NCBI GenBank assembly: GCA_028554795.2
Contig: CM068832.1
Span: 84,797,049-84,861,048, forward strand
Reading direction: 5' to 3'
Source of the DNA: Sinohyriopsis cumingii
Taxonomy: Eukaryota > Mollusca > Bivalvia > Unionida > Unionidae
Length of the DNA stretch: 64,000 nucleotides
Shown: positions 57,894 to 64,000 of the stretch, piece after piece
Position numbering within the stretch: position 1 is the stretch's first letter
Layout of the letters: every line of letters begins with the position of its first letter
Program-made: the position numbers and the translations under genes
The notes under the pieces: model-generated
The model's input: the letters and a program-made list of their open reading frames with translations, nothing else
Databases searched by the model: none
What the model was told of the DNA's origin: nothing

Positions 57894-57981
57894 ACTTTCT
57901 CATTTCATATAATAAAACCCAAACTATACTCTCCACATACGCTAAGAAACAATAAAGAAACCCATAATCTACTATTCACAC

Positions 57982-58098
57982 AAACTTACGTGAGCAGTTA
58001 CAAACACAAACACAAACACTTACACTCACACTATAAAAAAAAGAGTCAGTGTTTATATTCACACTACTCTACCTACACACATTGGCAAATTGATGGTT
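57982..58098 (-). repeat. Inter-gene spacer repeat, copy 1
   Basis: ACTTACGTGAGCA, ACTCACACTATAAAAAA, GAGTCAGTGTTTATATTCAC and CACATTGGCAAATTGATGGT. The same text recurs at 58868-58984, showing tandem duplication of the gene unit. Confidence 0.85.
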
Positions 58099-58121
58099 AT
58101 TTCTTTTCTTGATTATTGGGT

Positions 58122-58137
58122 AGCCCTGAAAAGGGCT
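58122..58137 (-). terminator. Histone-type 3' stem-loop of gene Z2
   Basis: Minus strand: AGCCCT-TTTC-AGGGCT, preceded by AAAAAC and followed by ACCCAATAAT and then CAAGAAAAGAA (58101-58111). It lies 33 bases past the stop at 58171. The purine element is close to the CAAGAAAGA of sea-urchin histone genes. Confidence 0.85.
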
Positions 58138-58170
58138 GTTTTTTTTTTTTTTAACTTCATGGACACCTGG

Positions 58171-58542
58171 TTAATGATGGCACCTTCCAGGCCTGGCGCC
58201 ACATACACATCTTGTTCTCCAGTTGCTTTTTACTTTTTTGGGGGAGAGAGCAGAGGCGGGATAAATAGCTTCAGAATCCCAATTTTCTGTTTCTGGGATT
58301 CTGAAATTTCTTCTCTCCTTTTCCTCCTCTTCTTTGTTTCTTCTCTCCTCTTCCTCTTCTTTGTATCTTCTCTCCGCCTCTTCTTTGTATCTTCTCTCCT
58401 CCTCTTCTTTGTTTCTTCTCTCCTCCTCCTCTCTCATCCTTTCCTCTTCCACAATGGCTTCCGCGGCCAGTTCGTTCAACAGGCGCCTGGCATATTCCAG
58501 ATGCGCATGAAGTTCCAACAGTTTCGCTAGTCTGGTGTTCAT
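58171..58542 (-). CDS. Small gene Z2: helical, E/K/R-repeat protein
   Basis: Starts at ATG 58542 (MNTRLAKLLELHAHLEYARR), with the same RLAKL-type helix as gene Z1. It continues with NELAAEAIVEEERMREEEER and a tandem of about ten residues (RRYKEEEE, RRNKEEEE), a long coiled coil. The C-terminal end is less certain, because the homologous left copy keeps a different reading, LGGAIINQ, in the same DNA. No domain recognised. Preceded by the shared motif, TATAAAT (58593-58599) and GGCAGTCC about 22 bases on; followed by a histone-type stem-loop. Confidence 0.6.
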   Translation of the reverse strand: MNTRLAKLLELHAHLEYARRLLNELAAEAIVEEERMREEEERRNKEEEERRYKEEAERRYKEEEEERRNKEEEEKERRNFRIPETENWDSEAIYPASALSPKKVKSNWRTRCVCGARPGRCHH

Positions 58543-58572
58543 TCTGGTGTTGATCAATCAACAAGGGTAGCT

Positions 58573-58700
58573 GGACTGCCGAACGAGTTTCAATTTATAC
58601 TAAAAGTGCGGACGTGAAGGAAAACATCCCCCCTAAAAACATAAAATTGATCTTACCTAGATCATGACCAAAAACAACGCGCGGACCTAAAAGAAACACT
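58573..58700 (-). promoter_or_regulatory. Upstream region of gene Z2: shared motif, TATA, initiator
   Basis: Minus strand order: GTTTCTTTTAGGTCCGCGC, then TGATCT-AGGTA-AGATCA (a six-pair hairpin in the position of hairpin B of the left modules), then GGGGATGTTTTCCTTCACGT (58606-58632), TATAAAT and GGCAGTCC. Confidence 0.7.
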
Positions 58701-58867
58701 CACTCACTTTTTTTATACTTCCCATCACTATTCTAAAAAAATTTTTCATTAATCACTTCAATATACTATCCACATATGCAAAGTAATCTAACCTTAAATC
58801 TACTCTCCCCACACCTCAAACACCAAAAAAAAAAAAGACATGATCTTAATCTACTATCCACACCAAC

Positions 58868-58984
58868 GTACGTGAGCACTTACTAACACACAATCCTATA
58901 CACAAACACATACCCTCACACTATAAAAAAGAGTCAGTGTTTATATTCACACTACTCTACCTACACACATTGGCAAATTGATGG
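58868..58984 (-). repeat. Inter-gene spacer repeat, copy 2
   Basis: Near-identical to 57982-58098. Confidence 0.85.
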
Positions 58985-59010
58985 TTATTTCTTTTCTAGA
59001 GTATTGGGGT

Positions 59011-59026
59011 AGCCCTGAAAAGGGCT
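59011..59026 (-). terminator. Histone-type 3' stem-loop of gene Z1
   Basis: Minus strand: AGCCCT-TTTC-AGGGCT, preceded by AAAAAAAAAACCC and followed by ACCCCAATACT and CTAGAAAAGAAA (58988-58999). It lies 32 bases past the stop at 59058. Confidence 0.85.
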
Positions 59027-59057
59027 GGGTTTTTTTTTTGTTTGCTATGGCAATCTT

Positions 59058-59190
59058 TTAGTTTCTAAGAATGCGATGTCCTCTGAGGATAGACTTTCTG
59101 GCGATAGGTCTGCTTCTTCGGAAAGAGAAGAAGAACTCTTTGGTGTCGATACGACAATCGACAAAGCCTTTGTCAGGTTCAGGTTGCTGA

Positions 59191-59224
<34 letters not shown>

Positions 59225-59426
59225 GCTGCTGTCTCTGAAGTCTGTACTTCTCTGTCCATTCTTCTTTCTCCCTGTTCACTTCTTCTCTGAAGAGCTCTTC
59301 TATCAGGTCTTCAGTGACTTTTAACATTCTCACATTCTCTATCTCTTCAGCTTTCGGTATCAGACTGTGTCTGACCCTATGCAAATTCACGTAGGCTTCG
59401 TTTAGCTTAGCTAGTTTGGAGCACAT
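59058..59426 (-). CDS. Small gene Z1: helical protein with a poly-Q tract
   Basis: Best start is ATG 59426 (MCSKLAKLNEAYVNLHRVRH); a longer non-ATG reading is not needed. A second helix (MLKVTEDLIEELFREEVNRE) leads into a glutamine tract of about 14 Q (59172-59226) and a basic tail (SFRRSRPIARKSILRGHR). An older homologue lies at 51622-51950 on the other strand. No enzyme motif. Preceded by the shared motif (59492-59518) and CAGTCTAACCATCCATTG; followed by a histone-type stem-loop. Confidence 0.65.
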
Positions 59427-59439
59427 CTTCGTAGGAGGA

Positions 59440-59520
59440 TGAGTCGACAATGGATGGTTAGACTGGAAACAACCCGGTTCTTAAAGTCAAAGCGCGGACG
59501 TGAAGGAAAACATCCCCCAC
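59440..59520 (-). promoter_or_regulatory. Upstream region of gene Z1: shared motif and initiator
   Basis: Minus strand: GGGGATGTTTTCCTTCACGT, CCGCGC, a weak TTTAAG and CCAGTCTAACC. The leader matches that of the left copy. Confidence 0.65.
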
Positions 59521-59646
59521 ACGGTTTTCGAGCCGCAACGTTTAATGAGTGTCATGAGAGGGATAGAGAGAAGTCAAAGAGCATGAATCAAACATTCTTA
59601 TAGCCAAACAAAAGACAAAGGCATTTTTTTTCAAAACACAACATTT

Positions 59647-59652
59647 TTTATT
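59647..59652 (-). terminator. AATAAA polyadenylation signal of the structural gene cluster
   Basis: Minus-strand TTGAATAAAAAATG, about 110 bases past the end of the protease region. No histone-type stem-loop is seen here. Confidence 0.5.
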
Positions 59653-59761
59653 CAAAAATCACTTAACACTAAACAACAACTCTAACATTTTTTAACAATA
59701 ATCCAACCATATAACATCAAACATTTTTAAAAAAATGACAAACATTTTTTCAATTCACACT

Positions 59762-60320
59762 CTACTTTAAACAGGGCTGACAACGTTGTGAATGAAATTG
59801 TGATTTCCACTGTTGGAAATCATTAGGCCATTGATGGACACTACGTTTCCTAGCTTGAGACAAAACATAAGCATAATGGTCACAAAACCATCGATCTACT
59901 TTCACATCGTTTCTAGAAGAAGAACGAGGATCAAAATGAGTCACTAAATGTTCTAAGGAATAGCCCAGGCTGCGATGATGCAGAAAATACACACAGTACT
60001 GTCCACACCAAGGAATCTGTGCCTTGTAATTTCACATTATTGAATCGGGTGGTCTGAGCATTTCTTCTCATAAAGTCAATGATATCGTCTTCCAAAGGGG
60101 GCAATCCGTACGAATCGAAATATTCCACACATCCTTCTTGAGGAAAGTAGACGGCTACCCAGTGGGTTCCTGGGAGATGACTGTCGTCCGTGTTGATCAC
60201 ATAAGCTTGATGGTCTTGAGGTTTGCGATGAGGGAGTTCATCTTTAGCACAGACGGCAGGATTCCAAGAAGCCGTATACGAACTGTGGTTCAAAAGGTAA
60301 TAAAGTTCCCAGGTATCCAT
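59762..60320 (-). pseudogene. Adenain-like cysteine protease region of the right copy (broken)
   Basis: Starts with MDTWELYYLLNH. The family signature is clear: THWVAVYFPQEG (catalytic His) and EYFDSYGLPP (catalytic Asp region), with a downstream part in which the family has its Gln/Cys. In adenoviruses and Polintons this protease matures capsid proteins. The gene is not intact (about one break). Confidence 0.75.
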
Positions 60321-60341
60321 TGTTTTGTGTGTTTTTTTTCT

Positions 60342-60827
60342 TCACAGGTAATAATAATTCGTCAATTCGATCCTGACTTTTTGCTTGAAAATATCTGACA
60401 AATAACCGTTTCTTCGTTTCGTCTCCTCACTCTGATTCAGGAGAGCTTCGATACGATGGATCTCTTGAGTGGTTAATGGTGGACAAGAATGTTCACGCAA
60501 GTCTTTATACCACTGGTGCCACACGTCTTCGTCCGAGATGAGACTCCAAGCTTCGTCCAGATACTCGTCCAATTTTTCTTCTTGACTTAACATCAGGCAT
60601 TTATCGTGTTGAATTTGACTGGGATGATCGTTTTGACATCCATAGCAATTTTCCTTGATCAATTCCGTCATTTTTTCCACCAAGTGTTTGGCAAAACAGG
60701 AGACTAAATGGGCTTCTTGTTCTGGCCATCTTGACTTCATCATGATCACTTCTTCTTTTTCCGTGGTCTCCTCACATTCCATCTCCAAAGTTTCTCCACT
60801 AGGTAAAGAGGGATAACAGTCTTCCAT
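60342..60827 (-). CDS. Conserved Cys-rich Polinton protein, 161 aa
   Basis: ATG 60827, only 5 bases after the capsid stop, and ends 21 bases before the protease start. It is acidic at the N-terminus, followed by LVEKMTELIKENCYGCQNDH and HDKCLM, a Cys/His set that could bind zinc, then helical sequence to the end. Similar ENCYGCQ-DHPSQ proteins accompany F54H12.2-like capsid genes in invertebrate genomes. Role unknown. Confidence 0.7.
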   Translation of the reverse strand: MEDCYPSLPSGETLEMECEETTEKEEVIMMKSRWPEQEAHLVSCFAKHLVEKMTELIKENCYGCQNDHPSQIQHDKCLMLSQEEKLDEYLDEAWSLISDEDVWHQWYKDLREHSCPPLTTQEIHRIEALLNQSEETKRRNGYLSDIFKQKVRIELTNYYYL

Positions 60828-60832
60828 AGCTT

Positions 60833-62145
60833 CTAATAGTCTAGAATGACTTCTCTCAAACTGTTGATTTCTATGGTATTATCAAATTCTGCATACAGGA
60901 TGACGTTCACCGTGTTTGGTAGAGCATTCGCAAACTGAATTTCCACTCGAATCTGGCCGGATTTTATAGGGTGGAAATGTCCCTCGTCGCTGCCTTGGTC
61001 AGGAGTGAAATCGAAAGCCCACAAAGCATAGCCTCCTTCATAATCGTCGTACGTAATGCCGTGACTGGTGTTGGTTCCTAACTGACCAGTGGCTTCGTAC
61101 AGGGACAAGTACGATCTCAAGTAATTTTTCTGGGCAAAGTTAGGTTCGAAAGGTCGGGTACACAAGGTTTTGCCATCGCGACTGACTTCAATCTTGGACA
61201 CATTGTTATGCTTAAACTCAAAAAGATTTTCGTTGTAGGCTCCGTTGAAGGCTGCATTGCTTACGATGCCAAGGATTAAACGTTTGGGTAGCTGTCCTTG
61301 GAACAGATGATCTTCGATCATAGATCGCTGTCCAGTAGGAATCGTGAACGTTTTCACTTCCACGCGACGTATCGGATACTTGGCGTCGTTCTGCTCAACG
61401 TCTGACTGATGTCGTTTCCCATTTTAGGTAACACTTCTATGCGACGCACGTAGAGCCTGGCTTCTTGAATGATGGTTTTGTAAGTGGCATCAGCAGCAGC
61501 CATCAAATGGAAAGTGGCACTGCTGCGATTCAGTCTCAAGCGGATATCCACCCCGTTCAGCAAATACTTTTCTTGTAACCACATGTCCAAATGCAAACGA
61601 TCCATCAGTTCTAAACTACGACTTAGATGAATTTTCTTTCGTCGTTCTACAAATCCCGTTGGATTTGAAGCATTCCCAGCAAGTGTAATGCCGTTGAACT
61701 TAGTCGCTTGGTCAGGTTTCCATACCACGCAAGCATCCAGATGAGTGTTCTTGGCTTCTTTTCCGTACGTCAAGAGATTTTCCAGGTACGCTCGGTAAGG
61801 GTAAGTATCCATGCTGCTGCTGACCAGTTTGTTATTCAAGTACAAGTCCACTTCGCTAAACAAGGAATGCATGAAATTGTTGACGGGAGCTACTGCATCA
61901 TCATTGTCTAGGTTAGCGTTGTGTGGTTCGATCACTTTCACTTTCAAGTACAAGTAACTGCTATTCAGATCGATGTAATCTTCGGGCTGTCCTTTGATTT
62001 CAAACTCGATGGGAACGGAATCGGTCAATGAGGAGACGGGATGAAATTCCACCCACTGGGATTCTTGCATGGTCATCATGGTGGGGGGCATGGCAAACAT
62101 ATCCAGTTCCGACTTGGAACAAGCACATGACTCTCGGTGCATCAT
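60833..62145 (-). pseudogene. Major capsid (double jelly-roll, F54H12.2-like) region, broken
   Basis: The upstream part shows ESQWVEFHPVSSL, DYIDLNSSYLYLKVKV, NNFMHSLFSEVDLYLNNKLV and YPYRAYLENLL. The downstream part has GQLPKRLILGIVSN, FNGAYNENLFEFKH and VNVILYAEFDNTIEI. Both are typical of the double-jelly-roll capsid proteins known in animals as F54H12.2-like. The region is not one open frame (about one break). Confidence 0.85.
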
Positions 62146-62159
62146 TTTTTGTCTCTTTC

Positions 62160-62576
62160 TCAATAATCGAAAACGTCTAAGTCTCGAACGGTTCTTCTTT
62201 TCTTGGCCTTTCTAGCTTGAAGTCTGGTGAAAGGGTGTTTTCTTCGTCGTCTCTTTCTGCCTTGTCCTTGCTGAATGCTTGACTCGGTAGCGTTCAGGGC
62301 ATTTATAGGTGTGTCTCGTCGGCCCAAAATGTCTTTGCCCGTTTGCAGCAAGACGTTTTTGCCTGCCCGCATGAAGGCTTCTTTAGGGTTTTGTTTGTCG
62401 ATGATGACATTTTGGAGAAATTCTTTGCCTTGCGTCAGTGCCGCATCTTTCAAGGCGTGCAATCCGCGTGTCACCATCGGTTTCAACACCGGGGCCACCG
62501 AACGAAAAGCCGATTTTAACATATCTCCTAAACCGTGTCCTCGCTGTCGAGCAACCCCTCGGTACACTGGATACAT
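62160..62576 (-). CDS. pX/pVI-like minor virion protein, 138 aa
   Basis: ATG 62576, three bases after the penton stop; its stop overlaps the beginning of the capsid region. Starts MYPVYRGVARQRGHGLGDML, then an amphipathic helix (KSAFRSVAPVLKPMVTRGL) and a very basic tail (GRKRRRRKHPF, ARKAKKRR). A glycine-rich start, membrane-active helix and basic tail are features of adenovirus pVI/pX and of the matching Polinton proteins. Likely binds DNA or acts on membranes. Confidence 0.7.
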   Translation of the reverse strand: MYPVYRGVARQRGHGLGDMLKSAFRSVAPVLKPMVTRGLHALKDAALTQGKEFLQNVIIDKQNPKEAFMRAGKNVLLQTGKDILGRRDTPINALNATESSIQQGQGRKRRRRKHPFTRLQARKAKKRRTVRDLDVFDY

Positions 62577-62579
62577 GAC

Positions 62580-63512
62580 TTACGAGTCGTGAGAGAACCG
62601 TTTTCGAAAATGGAGTTTCACCGTGACTTTTCCTTTGGTGAATGGAATATTTTGTCCCAAATCTCCTTTTATAGCAATGTTGACCGTGTCCAAATACGAC
62701 TTGCTGACAGGCAAATAGTGAGGATGTACAAATTCGCGGTGGACGTGGTAAGTGTTTCCACCTTCCTCGTCAGCGTTCGTGGCAGAATCCACTTTGAAAG
62801 GAATGACACGCAGTAACGGTACGGAGGTGTGTCCCACCACGTTGTACTCCACCACATCGGAATAAACGAACATCAAATTCAGTCCTTGGTTGAGTTCTAC
62901 CGGGGTACGAAATAACTTGTTAAACGACTCGTTGTCGTAAACGATGGGTAATTCGTTTTTCTTGATCATGGCCATTCTCATGTTCATGTCTCCGCCCAAC
63001 ATGTCAAACAATTCTGGACAAAATAAGAAAGACATGATTTTACCCCCCTCAGGAAATTTCATCAGGAAGCGACGAGCTGTTTTGTGGTATTCCAGGGTGA
63101 CACTTTTTTTGAAATACTCCAAAGCTTTCAGAAACACGCCATTAGACCTGGTGGCTATGGTGCTGACCAAATGTTGACCACTAAAATAATAGCCTGGGGG
63201 AATGAACAAGTGATAGATGGTCGACTTTTGATTTTGTGTACGGAATTTCTTGTCATATTTGACATTGGTATCCAACCACTGTTGCATTTGTTCGTCATGA
63301 ACTTCCACATCAAATTTATTTTGATTGGGAAGGACATTGTGGACTTGGGTCGGGTGAATGATTTCCACTAAAGCCACTTCCCAATGGGCTTCGTGATCTA
63401 AGGGTATGGCCTGAGGTAATTTGGCCGTGTAACAGCACAACGTGTTGTGGGGAAACACATCCATGGAACTGTCACTGGGTAAGGTTAAGTAAAATTTTTT
63501 TTCGTGACTCAT
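62580..63512 (-). CDS. Penton-like minor capsid protein, 310 aa
   Basis: ATG 63512 overlaps the previous stop as ATGA. Begins KKFYLTLPSDSSMDVFPHNT, a signature of the single jelly-roll minor capsid protein found beside F54H12.2-like capsid genes. It is open throughout, of normal length for the family, and ends in KGKVTVKLHFRKRF. Expected to form capsid vertices. Confidence 0.8.
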   Translation of the reverse strand: MSHEKKFYLTLPSDSSMDVFPHNTLCCYTAKLPQAIPLDHEAHWEVALVEIIHPTQVHNVLPNQNKFDVEVHDEQMQQWLDTNVKYDKKFRTQNQKSTIYHLFIPPGYYFSGQHLVSTIATRSNGVFLKALEYFKKSVTLEYHKTARRFLMKFPEGGKIMSFLFCPELFDMLGGDMNMRMAMIKKNELPIVYDNESFNKLFRTPVELNQGLNLMFVYSDVVEYNVVGHTSVPLLRVIPFKVDSATNADEEGGNTYHVHREFVHPHYLPVSKSYLDTVNIAIKGDLGQNIPFTKGKVTVKLHFRKRFSHDS

Positions 63513-63922
63513 AATTCCAGAGTTCTGTGGCTGTCCGAGGGGTTACTGGACGTCAAAGGCGTGTCTCCGCTCAAAATGGGGTTGTTATTGTGGTTGGAGT
63601 GGTGACTGGCACTGGCACTGGACACAAGGTTCCCGTGGTTCCCGTTCGAGGTGAATTTCAGGGAGGGATTAGGAAGCAGGTAACCGATGCAACTGCTCAA
63701 TAAAATGGTCCACAATTGTTTGTCTCCTTGTTGCAAACTCAAATTGGCAATGGCTGCTCCGATGACACAATACACCACGAAGATTTGGCAGAAAAAGACG
63801 ATTTGCGTTTTAGGCACACGTTCTCCGCACCACACACACAAGGGTTGTTTTTGTAAATCTTGCACAGAAGAACTGGGTGAAGGAGGAGTGGTCGACGTAG
63901 CTGCGTCTGTGTGAAAGGGCAT
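63509..63922 (-). CDS. Membrane protein of the Polinton structural cluster, 137 aa
   Basis: First ATG is at 63922 (the frame extends three codons further only with a GTG). After a Pro/Ser-rich N-terminus, CVWCGERVPKTQ is followed by a hydrophobic segment (VFFCQIFVVYCVIGAAI). Next comes LSLQQGDKQLWTILLSSCIG, a signature seen beside other F54H12.2-like clusters, then YLLPNPSLK and a Ser/Asn-rich tail. Likely one or two membrane spans. Confidence 0.7.
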   Translation of the reverse strand: MPFHTDAATSTTPPSPSSSVQDLQKQPLCVWCGERVPKTQIVFFCQIFVVYCVIGAAIANLSLQQGDKQLWTILLSSCIGYLLPNPSLKFTSNGNHGNLVSSASASHHSNHNNNPILSGDTPLTSSNPSDSHRTLEL

Positions 63923-63927
63923 GATGG

Positions 63928-64000
63928 TCACTTCTTTTTATAGTCGATGACTTGCGAAGCGTCGATCCAAGAATCAAAACTGGGTGGATATCCTTTCCAA
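63928..64000 (-). CDS. C-terminal end of a chromodomain-containing protein, probably integrase (partial)
   Basis: The frame reads WKGYPPSFDSWIDASQVIDY then KKK and TGA at 63928-63930. WKGY, the spacing and SWI-AS-V form the end of a chromodomain, as found at the C-terminus of many integrases including Polinton ones. The rest lies outside the window. Confidence 0.6.
   Translation of the reverse strand, partial: WKGYPPSFDSWIDASQVIDYKKK

Larger units (their letters stand above)
56991..64000 (-). mobile_element. Polinton/Maverick-type virus-like element (right copy, partial)
   Basis: A minus-strand gene block runs off the right edge. In order of transcription: chromodomain-like tail, membrane protein, penton-like protein, pX-like protein, F54H12.2-like capsid, conserved Cys-rich protein, adenain-like protease, then three small genes and a terminal repeat array. 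Genes in the structural block abut or overlap by a few bases. No polymerase B or packaging ATPase is within the window. It looks young: mostly open, with about two breaks seen in the visible part. Confidence 0.85.

Noticed and set aside
58122-58155. Bacterial-type intrinsic terminator (hairpin followed by T-run) on the + strand
   Set aside because: No + strand gene ends there. Read on the minus strand the same sequence matches the histone 3' stem-loop with its A-rich 5' flank, and lies just past a minus-strand stop.

Overview
The window is eukaryotic, most likely from a lophotrochozoan and probably a mollusc such as a bivalve. The evidence is a large-intron gene for a nucleotide-binding STAND-type protein, tRNA-derived SINEs, AT-rich and strongly repeat-laden DNA, and Gmr1-like, DIRS and Polinton-like fossils. 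The species is not determinable from sequence alone.

Layout. 1-18.1 kb holds one host gene on the + strand in at least three phase-compatible exons (1-220, 6101-6151, 15312-18130). It encodes a coiled coil, a P-loop NTPase and C-terminal repeats of about 65 residues, and its 5' end lies outside the window. Intron 1 holds a decayed Gmr1-like Ty3/Gypsy copy, a 39-bp minisatellite of about 27 units and a SINE. Intron 2 holds a DIRS-like fossil. 18.1-32 kb has no convincing gene. It contains a SINE, foldback elements and many tandem or dispersed repeats with units of 34, 77, 79, 90 and 110 bp. 32.4-36.6 kb is a badly decayed Polinton-like element with helicase, packaging ATPase, integrase and phospholipase/zinc-ribbon parts. 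37-45 kb is degenerate satellite-like DNA with a segmental duplication and long-repeat copies. 45.5-49.4 kb is a 5'-truncated LINE with endonuclease, reverse transcriptase and RNase H.

49.4-64 kb is the most unusual part. On the right (57-64 kb, - strand) is a Polinton/Maverick-type element that runs off the window. It has a tightly packed structural cluster: chromodomain-like tail, membrane protein, penton-like protein, pX-like protein, F54H12.2-like double-jelly-roll capsid and adenain-like protease. This is followed by three tandem small genes coding for helical, charged proteins. On the left (49.4-54.3 kb, + strand) lies an older copy of the same small-gene array in opposite orientation, so the two termini face each other across about 2.7 kb.

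Two regulatory systems stand out here. First, each small gene of the right copy ends in a textbook metazoan histone-type 3' stem-loop (six base pairs, four-base loop, A-rich 5' flank, ACCC 3' flank) followed by a purine-rich element like the histone downstream element. The structural cluster instead has an ordinary AATAAA. Second, the intergenic regions of the left copy are packed with short perfect hairpins. Their order is kept in three tandem modules while the stem sequences change with compensation, just upstream of TATA/initiator-like sequences. Together these suggest an element whose small genes were controlled separately from its capsid genes, perhaps by borrowing the cell's S-phase histone mRNA pathway. 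The motifs are read directly from the sequence. The functional link is inference.
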